In this document: positions 6,522 to 14,549 of the stretch, one piece after another
Position numbering within the stretch: the stretch's first letter is position 1
Layout: each line of letters opens with the position of its first letter
Assembly: GCA_902764575.1 (NCBI GenBank)
Contig: CACWWI010000001.1
Location: forward strand, 1 to 40,570
DNA from: an uncultured Coriobacteriaceae bacterium
GTDB lineage: Bacteria > Actinomycetota > Coriobacteriia > Coriobacteriales > Eggerthellaceae
Reading direction: 5' to 3'
Length of the DNA stretch: 40,570 nt
Program-made: the position numbers and the translations under genes
Notes under the pieces: generated by a model
Databases searched by the model: none
What the model saw: only the letters and a program-made list of their open reading frames with translations
What the model was told of the DNA's origin: nothing

Positions 6522-7699
6522 TGGACACCGATTTCATTTCGCTGGCAATTATCTCCATAGTAGCGGCCATCGTTCCGCTTATAGCCAACCGCATCCCCAA
6601 CAAACTTGTTCCTGAAACGGTCCTGCTGCTTATCGCAGGAGCAGTTCTCGGCCCATATGCACTCAATGTAGTGAACACGACGGACGCTGTCAGCCTGCTC
6701 TCCGAACTTGGCATGGCATTCCTCTTCCTGCTTGCCGGCTATGAAATCGATCCAAGGAACCTTACGGGACGTCAAGGGCGCTCCTCGGTTATTACCTGGC
6801 TCGTCTCGTTCGCCATCGCCACGATTATCGTCATGGTATTTACGAGCGCAGAAACCGGCAGCATTGGCGCAACAGCTGCCGCCATAGCCCTCACCACCAC
6901 GGCCATCGGCACGCTCATGCCCATCTTGGCCGAACGCGGACTTCTGGGAACACGAATTGGCGACTTGGTGCTCAGCTATGGCACGTACGGCGAAATCATG
7001 CCCATCTTGGCAATATCATTGCTCCTAACCACACGTGCGAAGTGGGTCACGGTCATCATCCTGCTTTTGTTCGCTGCAATTGCCGTGGTCGTCGGCGTGC
7101 AAGCGAAGCGCTTCCGACATGTCGGGAACCAAGCTTACGATTTCTTGGTCGACCGTGCCAACTCGGGAAGTCAAACGCTCGTGCGTGCAACGATATGCCT
7201 TCTCATCTGCCTGGTGGCTATTAGTGCCATCTTCGACCTCGACATCATCCTGGGAGCGTTCGCAGCTGGGTTCGTGCTGCGCTACGTCGTTCCCGAGGGA
7301 AACCGCTCGCTCGAGCATAAACTCGAGGGCATCGGATACGGGTTCCTCATTCCGCTCTTCTTCGTCGTGTCCGGCGCGAGCATCGACCTTTCGGCAATCG
7401 GCGCAAAACCTCTGATGCTCGTCGTATTCATCGTGCTCTTGCTGGTTGTTCGCTTCGTGCCGATCATGGTGTCCTTGCGACTTAATCGCCAAACGCGCAA
7501 CATGCACTGGTCCGACCGCGTAACCGTGGCTTTCTACTGCACGACAGCCCTTCCACTCATCGTTGCCGTCACGAATGTCGCCGTAAGCGCCGAGGCCATG
7601 GATCCCGCCACAGCTTCGGTCATGGTTGCAGCTGGGGCGATTTCCGTGTTCCTCATGCCGCTGTTGGCCTCGATCTGCCAGCGCATGGTTAACGACTGA
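6521..7699 (+). CDS. Kef/CPA2-type cation:proton antiporter
   Basis: A 392-residue membrane protein with about 11-12 hydrophobic segments and no large soluble domain. It has the look of the monovalent cation:proton antiporter-2 family: IPNKLVPETVLLLIAGAVLGP in the first helices, LSELGMAFLFLLAGYEIDP (LF/FxxGxE-type segment of helix 3), and ALTTTAIGTLMPILAERGLLGTRIG, the usual discontinuous helix-4 region. LDIILGAFAAGFVLR and GYGFLIPLFFVVSGASIDL follow. It lacks the C-terminal TrkA-N domain of KefB/KefC. It probably exchanges Na+ or K+ for protons in the cytoplasmic membrane. The start at 6521 is preferred over 6479 because of the -10 box immediately upstream. The ABC-F gene follows after 21 bases, so the two form an operon. 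Confidence 0.88.
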   Translation: MDTDFISLAIISIVAAIVPLIANRIPNKLVPETVLLLIAGAVLGPYALNVVNTTDAVSLLSELGMAFLFLLAGYEIDPRNLTGRQGRSSVITWLVSFAIATIIVMVFTSAETGSIGATAAAIALTTTAIGTLMPILAERGLLGTRIGDLVLSYGTYGEIMPILAISLLLTTRAKWVTVIILLLFAAIAVVVGVQAKRFRHVGNQAYDFLVDRANSGSQTLVRATICLLICLVAISAIFDLDIILGAFAAGFVLRYVVPEGNRSLEHKLEGIGYGFLIPLFFVVSGASIDLSAIGAKPLMLVVFIVLLLVVRFVPIMVSLRLNRQTRNMHWSDRVTVAFYCTTALPLIVAVTNVAVSAEAMDPATASVMVAAGAISVFLMPLLASICQRMVND

Positions 7700-7720
7700 T
7701 ACCGCGGAAGCGAAGGCGCC

Positions 7721-9208
7721 ATGCAGCTTAGCCTTTCGAACATCGAGTACGCCTATCCCTCTGCAGCAGAGCCCGCTTTGCATGGCGTGACGGCTGCGTT
7801 CCCGAAAGGATGGACCGGCATCGTCGGCGACAACGGAAGCGGGAAGACGACGCTCGCGCTCATCGCCTGCGGCCTTCTTATTCCCGACGCCGGCACCGTC
7901 ACGCCCTCTCTTGTATCTCGCTATTGCGCCCAGGACGCGACGGAGCCGCCGGGCAATCTGGAAGATTTCTCTTACGCGTACGACGGAGTTGCCGTCAGGC
8001 TTCGCAATGACCTTGCCATCGAGGACGATTGGCACCTCCGCTTCAGCACGCTCTCGGGCGGACAGCAGAAGCGTCTGCAGGTTGCGTGCGCACTATGGTC
8101 CTCCCCCGACGTACTCGTGATGGACGAGCCCACCAACCACGTGGACTCCTCGACGAGGCGCGAGATTTCAGCCGTCCTAACGCAATTCGGGGGTATCGGC
8201 TTGCTCATCTCCCACGATCGCGAACTTCTCGACGCGCTTTGCGAGCAATGCCTGTTCGTCTCAGGCGGTTCTGCCATCATGAGACCCGGAGGATACACAC
8301 AATCCTCTTCTCAAGCTTCTCTCGAACGTTCGAGCGCCATTCATGCGCGACAGACTGCTCGAAAGGAAAAGGCCCGCATCGAGCGTGAAGCGCAGAGGCG
8401 CCGTGAGGAAGCATCGCGTTCGGCGGGCAAGAGGAGCCTCAAGGGGGTTTCAAAACACGACGCAGACGCCCGCTATAAGAAGCGTATCGCGGTTGTCTCG
8501 GGACAAGACGGCAAAGCGGGCAAGCTTTCGTCGCGCATGTCCGGCAGGCTCGAGAGCGTGAACGCCCGTCTTGCCGAAACGCGCGTTGAGAAACGCTACG
8601 ATGCCGAAGTGTGGCTCGAAGCCGAACCAAGCAGGCGCAAAATCTTGCTCAGAATGAAACCGCAAACCCTCGCCCTCGGAGAAGCCATACTGCGCACGCC
8701 TGCGCTGTTCATCGGCAACACCGACCATATCGGCCTCGTCGGAGACAATGGCAGCGGAAAGACCACGTTGGTCAAAAGCATCGTCGAGCACTTGCCCAAA
8801 GGCACACGTTACCTGTACATCCCCCAAGAACCCGACGAAACGCAGAAGCAAACCGCCCTTCGCCAGCTCAATGAACTACCGAGTGAAAAACGCGGTCGCG
8901 TTCTGGCAATCGTCGCGTTGTTGAATTCCGATCCCGACCGCATCTTGGAAGGCGACGCAATCAGCCCCGGCGAGATGCGAAAGCTCATGCTCGCGCTCGG
9001 CATCCTCGACTCGCCTGAGCTCATCATCATGGACGAACCCACCAACCACCTCGACCTCGGCTCAACCGAGACCCTCGAGCGCATGTTAGCGGCCTATCCA
9101 GGGGCGCTCCTCCTGGTGTCTCACGACTTCGCGCTCGTCGAAGCGGCAACGAGCTTTATGTGGGAGACGAGGCGGTCGCACAGCGGCTACGAACTTGTGG
9201 TCCGTTAG
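7721..9208 (+). CDS. ABC-F type ATPase (two ATP-binding cassettes, no membrane domain)
   Basis: A 495-residue protein with two cassettes in one chain. The first has Walker A GDNGSGKTT (36-44), signature LSGGQQKR (111-118) and Walker B VLVMDEPTNHVD (131-142). A charged linker rich in Arg/Lys/Glu (~200-290) stands where ABC-F proteins carry the P-site tRNA interaction motif. The second cassette has another GDNGSGKTT and LIIMDEPTNHLD, but its signature is ISPGEMRK instead of LSGGQ. ABC-F proteins act on the ribosome, as translation factors or as protection against antibiotics such as macrolides, lincosamides and pleuromutilins. An esterase homologue of the macrolide type lies 2 kb upstream, but on a separate transcript. 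The role (housekeeping or resistance) cannot be told from sequence. Confidence 0.85.
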   Translation: MQLSLSNIEYAYPSAAEPALHGVTAAFPKGWTGIVGDNGSGKTTLALIACGLLIPDAGTVTPSLVSRYCAQDATEPPGNLEDFSYAYDGVAVRLRNDLAIEDDWHLRFSTLSGGQQKRLQVACALWSSPDVLVMDEPTNHVDSSTRREISAVLTQFGGIGLLISHDRELLDALCEQCLFVSGGSAIMRPGGYTQSSSQASLERSSAIHARQTARKEKARIEREAQRRREEASRSAGKRSLKGVSKHDADARYKKRIAVVSGQDGKAGKLSSRMSGRLESVNARLAETRVEKRYDAEVWLEAEPSRRKILLRMKPQTLALGEAILRTPALFIGNTDHIGLVGDNGSGKTTLVKSIVEHLPKGTRYLYIPQEPDETQKQTALRQLNELPSEKRGRVLAIVALLNSDPDRILEGDAISPGEMRKLMLALGILDSPELIIMDEPTNHLDLGSTETLERMLAAYPGALLLVSHDFALVEAATSFMWETRRSHSGYELVVR

Positions 9209-9340
9209 CCGAGCGTACTTGCCTGTTCGAGATAATCCAATGCCTGCTTCTGCAGTTCTTGGCACAAAACGCGTCCCCGGTTGTCCATCGAACGCATGAT
9301 TTTGCCCGGTTCTTCCTCGCGCCGGCGGCTTTGGTGATAG
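9205..9340 (-). pseudogene. Possible C-terminal remnant of a minus-strand gene
   Basis: On the minus strand the frame ending with TAA at 9207-9205 reads a credible protein tail, with RREEEPGKIMRSMDNRG then LCQELQKQALDYLEQ and a final ASTLG. Its composition (charged amphipathic helix) is protein-like, while the other frames look random. There is no start or upstream domain, and its stop overlaps the stop of the ABC-F gene. It is either a decayed gene end or chance; I do not recognise the family. Confidence 0.22.
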
Positions 9341-9362
9341 CATCTTGAGCGGCAGGTCTCAT

Positions 9363-9917
9363 ATGGACTCCGAAGTCAGACATATCAGACAGGACGGACA
9401 GCCTCTTCTCGAGGACTTCCTCTGTGAGGCGGTATCCGTCCCAGATGGTGTGCGTACTGCTGTCTTGGATGACGCCGATGCCGTCTACGACCTCGTCCAG
9501 CGCGACATCCGTGCTATCTATCCCAGTTGCTATGAGCCCACGATAGTCGAGGCGTTTTGCAGGCTCCACAGCCGGGATGCAATCGCGACGGATATAGGTG
9601 GAGGCAAGATTTGCGTCCTCGAAGCTGACGGCAACATCGTCGCTACGGGCACGCTCGACGGCAACCACGTCACCCGGGTCTTCGTTTTGCCCGAGCTCAG
9701 GGGCTGCGGCTATGGTTCTGCGATTATGGACGAACTCGAGCGGATTGCCTCGAGGTCGCACAGTTCCGTCGCAATCGACTCGTCCGCTCCAGCGGAGCAG
9801 TTCTACCTACATCGCGGCTACCGCATAACCGGCAGTGGCGAGTGGGTGATCGAGGCCGAGGACGGCATGCAAGCTGCGACCTTGGTCTACAAAACCATGG
9901 AGAAACATCTGGGCTGA
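9363..9917 (+). CDS. GNAT-family N-acetyltransferase with an unusual N-terminal segment
   Basis: A 184-residue protein. Residues ~33-184 are a complete GNAT domain: AVLDDADAVYDLVQRDIRAIYPSCY, then VTRVFVLPELRGCGYGSAIMDELE (acetyl-CoA-binding R-x-x-G-x-G/A loop as RGCGYG), DSSAPAEQFYLHRGY and the closing strand. These enzymes move an acetyl group from acetyl-CoA to an amine; the target is not evident. Residues ~13-28 (QPLLEDFLCEAVSVPDG) resemble the start of a different GNAT family (LLEDFLYEAIFIPEG), so the gene looks like a join of two acetyltransferase genes. ATG 9363 was preferred over TTG 9345; its ribosome site (GGCAGG) is weak. Confidence 0.8.
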   Translation: MDSEVRHIRQDGQPLLEDFLCEAVSVPDGVRTAVLDDADAVYDLVQRDIRAIYPSCYEPTIVEAFCRLHSRDAIATDIGGGKICVLEADGNIVATGTLDGNHVTRVFVLPELRGCGYGSAIMDELERIASRSHSSVAIDSSAPAEQFYLHRGYRITGSGEWVIEAEDGMQAATLVYKTMEKHLG

Positions 9918-9918
9918 A

Positions 9919-10164
9919 AGGAAAGACGACCCGCAGTCCGCTGCCACAACCAAAATAGAAGCGGCGTTTTGGAGGCTCGTGGAAGAAGCTGGGTACCCCG
10001 AGATCACCGTGCGGCGCGTCATGCTCTGAGCGCGAAGCGAGTCGCCCTTCCTCAGGGGCCTGGTGGGCGAGCTGCTCAGCGACACCTGGTTCGGCGAGCT
10101 CGGCATAGACGGACGCCTCCTCTCGGCTGACGACCGAGCCGTTTTCGGACATCGAAACCGTAGT
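9919..10164 (+). pseudogene. Broken TetR-family regulator
   Basis: Right after the GNAT stop the + strand reads TTKIEAAFWRLVEEAGYPEI and then TVRRVML, which is the first helix and helix-turn-helix start of a TetR regulator, and then TGA at 10027-10029. In another frame it continues SESPFLRGLVGELLSDTWFG followed by ELGIDGRLLSADDRAVFG, typical of the C-terminal domain of such regulators in this group. The middle is missing and no start codon is visible. So a TetR gene has lost its start, its central part and its frame. Confidence 0.55.
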
Positions 10165-10208
10165 CTGACGTCGCTTGTATCGATGTTCGATTATGGCTAG
10201 TCACTCGC

Positions 10209-10331
10209 ATGCCCATCGGCTATATTTGCATCGAAGCCGAGCGCCAACCGTGGCGCGGCTACGCGGTCATCAGCCTGTGGAGCTCGCTTGGAAACTTGGC
10301 ACCGAAACCGAAAGGAGATCAACCGCCATGA
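10209..10331 (+). CDS. Possible 40-residue ORF coupled to the methyltransferase gene
   Basis: An ORF of 40 codons beginning MPIGYICIEAERQPWRGYAV and ending KPKGDQPP. Its TGA overlaps the ATG of the downstream methyltransferase in an ATGA arrangement, the usual sign of translational coupling. It has no good ribosome site of its own and I recognise no family. The AGGAG in front of the methyltransferase lies inside it. It may be a leader peptide, a gene remnant, or only chance. Confidence 0.22.
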   Translation: MPIGYICIEAERQPWRGYAVISLWSSLGNLAPKPKGDQPP

Positions 10332-10891
10332 CGACCTTCCGCACCGAATACGAATCCGACCTCATCGGCCCGATTACGCTGGCGAGCGACGGCGAGACCA
10401 TCGTAGGCTGCTGGTTTGGAAACGATCGCTACTTCGGCTACGGCGTCGACGGCGAGATGGAGCCGAAAGACGACCTACCTGTGTTCGACCAGGCGCGCGG
10501 ATGGCTCGACCGGTACTTCGCGGGCGCGGCGCCCGACCCGCGCGAGCTCCCGCTTTCGGCGAACGCGACTCCTTTCCAGCTGCGCGTGCGCGAGGCCATG
10601 CTCGACATCCCCTACGGGGCCACGACCACCTACGGCGACATCGCGAAGCGCATCGCGTCCGAGACGGGCAAGCGCTCATCCGCCCGCGCTGTGGGTGGGG
10701 CTGTCGGGCACAATCCGCTCTGCATCATCGCCCCGTGCCACCGTGTCGTCGGCGCCGATGGCAGCCTTACCGGTTTCGGCGGGGGCATCGACATGAAGGT
10801 GAAGCTGCTCGAGCATGAGGGCGTCGACCTGTCGCGCTTCTACCGCCCGAAGCGCGGCACGGCTATCGATCCCGCTAGTTGGGGCCGATAA
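10328..10891 (+). CDS. ogt: Methylated-DNA--protein-cysteine methyltransferase
   Basis: A 187-residue Ogt-type suicide repair protein. It takes the methyl group from O6-methylguanine (and O4-methylthymine) in DNA onto its own cysteine. The active site PCHRVVG (C137) is intact, preceded by the usual segments TPFQLRVREAMLDIPYGATT, TYGDIAKRIA (DNA-binding helix-turn-helix with the arginine-finger region) and ARAVGGAVGHNPLCIIAPC. GSLTGFGGG follows, as expected. The N-terminal ~75 residues form the non-catalytic domain and lack the zinc cysteines of Ada. The start at 10328 has AGGAG 12 bases upstream. No damage-inducible element was recognised. Confidence 0.93.
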   Translation: MTTFRTEYESDLIGPITLASDGETIVGCWFGNDRYFGYGVDGEMEPKDDLPVFDQARGWLDRYFAGAAPDPRELPLSANATPFQLRVREAMLDIPYGATTTYGDIAKRIASETGKRSSARAVGGAVGHNPLCIIAPCHRVVGADGSLTGFGGGIDMKVKLLEHEGVDLSRFYRPKRGTAIDPASWGR

Positions 10892-10906
10892 CACCGGCGC
10901 GCATTC

Positions 10907-10972
10907 AAAACCGACTGCAACTGTACTCACTTCTCGAAAGCGAATACTACTCCCCCGTCACCGACCTGCAGC
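10907..10972. repeat. Intergenic repeat, copy 2 (~66 bp)
   Basis: Second copy of the element at 3346-3410, in the same orientation: AAAACCGACTGCAACTGTAC, then CTCAC, TCTCGAAAGCGA, ATACTACTCCCCC and GACCTGCAGC. It starts 15 bases after the ogt stop codon. The two copies are 7.5 kb apart and neither is inside a gene. Confidence 0.65.
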
Positions 10973-11255
10973 TGTACCATCCCCGATGGGTAAGTGCAAA
11001 AGCGTACTCAGCGGTGAGTATGGGTGAGTGCGCCCTCAAAGCGTCGCGGCGAGAAACTTTGAGTGCGGTTTGGACGACGACGGGCAGCAGGAAGGCCTGC
11101 CCTACAAATTGATTGGGCAGCGCTTCCCGTTTCCCTTCATTCTTGAGGATAGCCTCCAACCGCGTTTCACCAGAGAATCTTTCCAGCAGGCAAGTTAGCC
11201 GAACCTGCATGAGCAGACAGGATTGTTCTAACCAAGAAAGAAGAAGGAGGCCACC
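10973..11255. other. Gene-poor interval with small inverted repeats
   Basis: Together with the repeat before it this makes 364 bases (10892-11255) without a firm gene. It holds CTCAAAG...CTTTGAG (11035-11063), ACTCAGCGGTGAGT just before it, and a 56-codon frame from GTG 11028 to TAG 11198 with protein-like composition (GLPYKLIGQRFPFPFILED) that I do not recognise. The latter may be the tail of a lost gene. The strong ribosome site AAGGAGG at 11244-11250 belongs to the next gene. Confidence 0.4.
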
Positions 11256-11471
11256 ATGCCGTATTCCGTCGACGACAAGTGCAAGAAGCTCGCGAAGTGC
11301 CCCGAGGCCGCAGCGATCATCACCGAGTATTCCCCCGGATTCACAACCGACCCGCAAATGAAGATGGTCATGGGCCTGACGCTGCGCAAGCTCGCGAGCT
11401 TCCCGCAGGCAAAAGAGCTCGCCGACGCCCTGGACGAAATCGACGCCCGCCTGAAGGCAATCGAAGACTAG
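11256..11471 (+). CDS. Small conserved-looking protein with PEAAxII motif
   Basis: A 71-residue acidic, all-helical protein: KCKKLAKCPEAAAIITEYSP, then a proline/glycine-rich turn (GFTTDPQMKMVMGLTLRKLA), then a helix of the FPQAKELADALDEIDARLK type. The PEAAAII motif followed by a turn and a helix is like the short DUF1858-type or C-terminal helical modules appended to enzymes in gut Eggerthellaceae, where it often stands as a separate domain; here it stands alone. An excellent ribosome site (AAGGAGG, 5 bases from ATG) and a strong terminator directly behind support a real, well-translated gene. Function unknown; it could be a binding module for a partner enzyme. Confidence 0.65.
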   Translation: MPYSVDDKCKKLAKCPEAAAIITEYSPGFTTDPQMKMVMGLTLRKLASFPQAKELADALDEIDARLKAIED

Positions 11472-11496
11472 TTTTCATTAGTCTTGTGAGCACGAA

Positions 11497-11526
11497 GGGT
11501 CGGAACAGCACGTTCCGGCCCTTTTT
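11497..11526 (+). terminator. Rho-independent terminator
   Basis: GGGTCGGAAC (11497-11506), loop AGCAC, GTTCCGGCCC (11512-11521) with one G-U pair, then TTTTT (11522-11526). It ends the small gene before it. The stop codon of the opposite-strand PucR gene begins at the next base, so the hairpin may also hinder readthrough from that side, though no T-run exists on that strand. Confidence 0.9.
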
Positions 11527-13074
11527 CTATACCTGCTTCCGCTCCTGAGCAGACCTGAGCTCTGCACGTGATTGCATGGCTTTCAGGAGAATCCTGAGGC
11601 GCAACTGCACGTCCGGGTCATCGAAATCCAGGCTAAGCTCGCGCTTAATGCGCGTGAGCCGCTCCATGAGGGTCGAACGATGCACGAAAAGGTCCGATGA
11701 GGTCTTTGCGATACTCAGGTTGTTCTCGAGATAGACCCTAAGCGTTTCGATGTAGCTCGTCGACGAGTCCTTATCGTGGTCGATCAAACGGCGCAGCCCT
11801 TCGGGGAACAAGAGCTCCAGGCGCATGTCCTGCACCGAGTTCATAACAAGTCCTCGTAGCGCGTAATCTTCGAAATAGTAGAGGCGCTTCGCCGGATCGA
11901 AGAGCAGGCCGAGATCGAGCGCATGGTTGGCCTGCAAGAACAGCGATTTCGCCACGAGGAGGTCGTTGTAGGGATTCGACACGCCGACGTCCATCGCCAT
12001 GGTATTCACGAACGGTTCAAGGCCTTTCTCAATCGCTGCACGGAAGCCCGCGTCGCCCGATTCGCCGACGTCGAGCATGGCGACGACCGAATTGCGATGG
12101 TATTCGAACACGATGCCTCCAGGGAACGCTTCCTCGATCGCATTCCGCACGAATCCGAGCGGAAGCTGCTCGAGCTGGTTCGAGAGTTTCAACCGTGCGC
12201 AAACGAAGTACCTCCCGTCGTTCGCAGCCGCAATGACGTCACGCTCGACAGAATCGAGGGGGCGTTCTTCCACCAGAGCCTGAATCGCCTGCCTTAGCGA
12301 TCCGAGCCCTTCGGGCGCACGTGCGGCTAGCTGCTGCATGGCAGCGAGGAGGTATTTCCCGAGAACCTCGATGAGGGGCTTGTCGCTCGGACGGTACGGC
12401 CGGCCCTCGTAAAGCACGGTCAGGCATCCCCGGTAGGCATCAGATTCGAAGAGGTTGTAATTCAGGGTGGTTTGGTCGAGCAGCGTCAGCACGAGCGGCT
12501 CCCGCTCGTGCATGGACAGATCATGCAACTCGAGAAACTGGTCGAACACGTCGACTCCGAGGGTCTTTCCATCGGTTTGCCCTCTACCAACAAGGGGCGT
12601 CACAACACCGCCCGATGCACCGAGGATCTTGAAATCCTCGTCGATTGCGAACAGGGGGTTCCCGAATACGGGCTCGCTGCACGTCAACAACGCCCTAATG
12701 TCCTCGTTCCTGTCGATGGCCTCGCGTAGCTCGGATTCCCACCTATCGTAGCCGTCGAAGATCCGCTGGAGCGTGTTGAACACCTGGTAGAAGCTCGCAT
12801 CCCGCTCGACGACGATGACGCTGCAGCTCTTTCGATACCTCTCGAGCAGGGGCGAATCCCCGATGCACACGATCACGCTTCCCCGCTCGGCATGCGCCCG
12901 TTGCGGCACCCTCTCCGAATTGACCAGGTAGAGGTGGTTCGCCTCGAAAGAGACTCCCCCGCCTTCGTAGAGCTCGGGTCGGCGCAACGCCAGCTCGAGG
13001 ACCTTGGGGCCAGCCATTTTCGCGTTCATCTCAGGTGGAAGGTTATCGAAAACAATGTCGGCATTCAGGTTCAT
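11527..13074 (-). CDS. PucR-type transcriptional regulator
   Basis: A 515-residue regulator. The C-terminus has the PucR-type helix-turn-helix: YIETLRVYLENNLSIAKTSS, then DLFVHRSTLMERLTRIKREL, where ENNLSIAKTSSDLFVHRSTL is the hallmark. The middle (~residues 130-400) shows GAF-like and diguanylate-cyclase-like regulatory regions found in such proteins; the N-terminal ~100 residues look like the purine-catabolism-regulator sensing region. Members activate catabolic operons when a substrate is present. The start at 13074 is set by a near-perfect AGGAGG seven bases upstream. It is divergent from the three-gene operon at 13308-16377, separated by 233 bases, and is therefore its likely regulator. 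Confidence 0.82.
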   Translation of the reverse strand: MNLNADIVFDNLPPEMNAKMAGPKVLELALRRPELYEGGGVSFEANHLYLVNSERVPQRAHAERGSVIVCIGDSPLLERYRKSCSVIVVERDASFYQVFNTLQRIFDGYDRWESELREAIDRNEDIRALLTCSEPVFGNPLFAIDEDFKILGASGGVVTPLVGRGQTDGKTLGVDVFDQFLELHDLSMHEREPLVLTLLDQTTLNYNLFESDAYRGCLTVLYEGRPYRPSDKPLIEVLGKYLLAAMQQLAARAPEGLGSLRQAIQALVEERPLDSVERDVIAAANDGRYFVCARLKLSNQLEQLPLGFVRNAIEEAFPGGIVFEYHRNSVVAMLDVGESGDAGFRAAIEKGLEPFVNTMAMDVGVSNPYNDLLVAKSLFLQANHALDLGLLFDPAKRLYYFEDYALRGLVMNSVQDMRLELLFPEGLRRLIDHDKDSSTSYIETLRVYLENNLSIAKTSSDLFVHRSTLMERLTRIKRELSLDFDDPDVQLRLRILLKAMQSRAELRSAQERKQV

Positions 13075-13165
13075 GAGACCTCCTGATTGAAGGTGTATAG
13101 CACAGATGATTTCACGCGCTACATCGTTGACCGCATGAATCCCGCAATTATCAAACGTATTCATA

Positions 13166-13182
13166 CCCTGCATATTGTAGGG
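13166..13182. promoter_or_regulatory. Imperfect palindrome between the PucR gene and the demethylase-like operon
   Basis: CCCTGCATATTGTAGGG is a 17-base imperfect palindrome (two mismatched positions, at symmetric places) in the 233-base divergent intergenic region. A second hairpin, GGGCGGGAACTCGCCC at about 13260-13275, lies nearer the + strand operon, just ahead of its ribosome site. The first is a candidate operator for the PucR-type protein. No confident -35/-10 pair was found on either strand. Confidence 0.3.
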
Positions 13183-13307
13183 CTTTCCTATGCGATATGG
13201 CAACACAATGCAGTCTAGCAACCCATCCCCATACACAACAAACTGACCATGTGCCAGCAGGGCGGGAACTCGCCCGTCAAAAAACGACAAAGGAGAGAGG
13301 AGAGGTT

Positions 13308-14537
13308 ATGGCATTGCTCGAACATGTCGAAACGCACCGTGGCGTCGAGACCGCATTCGGCAAGATCATCCCCGAAAAGGAGGCGTACAGCTACTGCCTC
13401 CGAACCATCGCGGCGTTTTCCGCGAACATCTTCCAAGTGATGCGCATGCTGAACGACGACTGGGAGGATCGCACCTCGCAAATCTGCGAGATCGCCAACA
13501 TGATGAACTGCGCCGCTTGCTCGGGCAGCGAAGAGGAGCTTTTCGATTACCTGAACGACTTTTACGACGAGTGGAACATCCCCGAGCTCGTGAAGCGCGC
13601 TGCCTGGATCGGCGCCATCTGGGGAGACTACGGCGACGAGGCCGAGGACATGGCCGGACGCGTCATCCAGTTCACCGAGGATCGCGTGGAGAAGGAGCTC
13701 GACTCCTGCCCGTGGGACATCGTCGGCTCCGAGATGTGCAACATGACGACCGCCATGTTCACGGCGAACTTCGACATTGCTGCAGGCGGCGAACACGGCG
13801 AAATCACCAACGACGTAGCATTGAACATGTGCGAGGCGCGCGGTTGCGGTAACCCGCACTGCCGTGTGGTCGCTGAGCGCCGTGACACATTCGGCCTGGA
13901 AAAGCAGGATTGGCTCGACCACCGTGGCCAGGCGTTCCTGCCTGTCCACGACACGCCGCCTGAGCGCCGCGTGAAGCATGCCCAAGGCTTGCGCAACGGC
14001 CAATACACGAATGCCTTCGGCGAGGAGCAATCGCTGGAATGGCAGTACAACTGGGTCGCTCAGATGGGCTGGGTATGGTCCATCAGCTTCCCGCTCATCG
14101 CAATCCGCGACATGGCCGACGACGATGACGAGTTCGAGCGCATCCTGAAGATCGTGTTCGCCACGGCGGGCAAGAACTCCTTCATCGACCCGTTCGCACG
14201 CGAGGGCCTACGCAATTGGCTCGACATTCCCCGCGAGATCGGCGACAACGATCCGCGCGTCATGGGCGCCTACATCCAGGCAATCCTCGGATGCCAACTC
14301 GTACCCCACGAACTCGAGGCCTTCGACGCATACGGCGTCGAGATTCGCGTTGACCAGGATACGTTCACGGGCCGCTTCGAAATGGCTCCGCTCGACGAGA
14401 TCACAATCGGTTACGAAGCGCAATGGAACGGCGCCTGCCATACGCTGGTCTCGCCCGAATGGTCCGTGTGGATTGACGAGGACGATGACGATTTCATCAT
14501 CAACGTGGGCCGCAAGGTCGACGACCGAGCGCTGTAA
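13308..14537 (+). CDS. Unknown 409-residue protein with V4R-like cysteine motif
   Basis: I do not recognise this family. No signal peptide or membrane segment is seen, so it is cytosolic. Cysteines are concentrated: NMMNCAACSG (66-71 region), DSCPWDIVGSEMC (133-144) and MCEARGCGNPHCRVVAE (C175, C180, C185). The last resembles the G-x-P-x-C-R-x-V-x-E motif of V4R/XylR-N small-molecule-binding domains and of the amino-thiazoline-carboxylate hydrolase group. The C-terminal ~80 residues are acidic, with a DEDDDD stretch. The ribosome site is a purine run (AGGAGAGAGGAGAGG) ahead of ATG 13308. It is first in an operon with a GcvT-like protein (12-base gap) and an SDR (13-base gap), so it probably binds the substrate, a corrinoid or a metal in the same reaction. 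Function is inference. Confidence 0.7.
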   Translation: MALLEHVETHRGVETAFGKIIPEKEAYSYCLRTIAAFSANIFQVMRMLNDDWEDRTSQICEIANMMNCAACSGSEEELFDYLNDFYDEWNIPELVKRAAWIGAIWGDYGDEAEDMAGRVIQFTEDRVEKELDSCPWDIVGSEMCNMTTAMFTANFDIAAGGEHGEITNDVALNMCEARGCGNPHCRVVAERRDTFGLEKQDWLDHRGQAFLPVHDTPPERRVKHAQGLRNGQYTNAFGEEQSLEWQYNWVAQMGWVWSISFPLIAIRDMADDDDEFERILKIVFATAGKNSFIDPFAREGLRNWLDIPREIGDNDPRVMGAYIQAILGCQLVPHELEAFDAYGVEIRVDQDTFTGRFEMAPLDEITIGYEAQWNGACHTLVSPEWSVWIDEDDDDFIINVGRKVDDRAL

Positions 14538-14549
14538 GGAGGTAGCGAG

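Noticed and set aside
11028-11198. A 56-codon frame starting with GTG
   Set aside because: Protein-like in part, but no ribosome site and no recognised family; mentioned only as possible gene tail in the interval entry.
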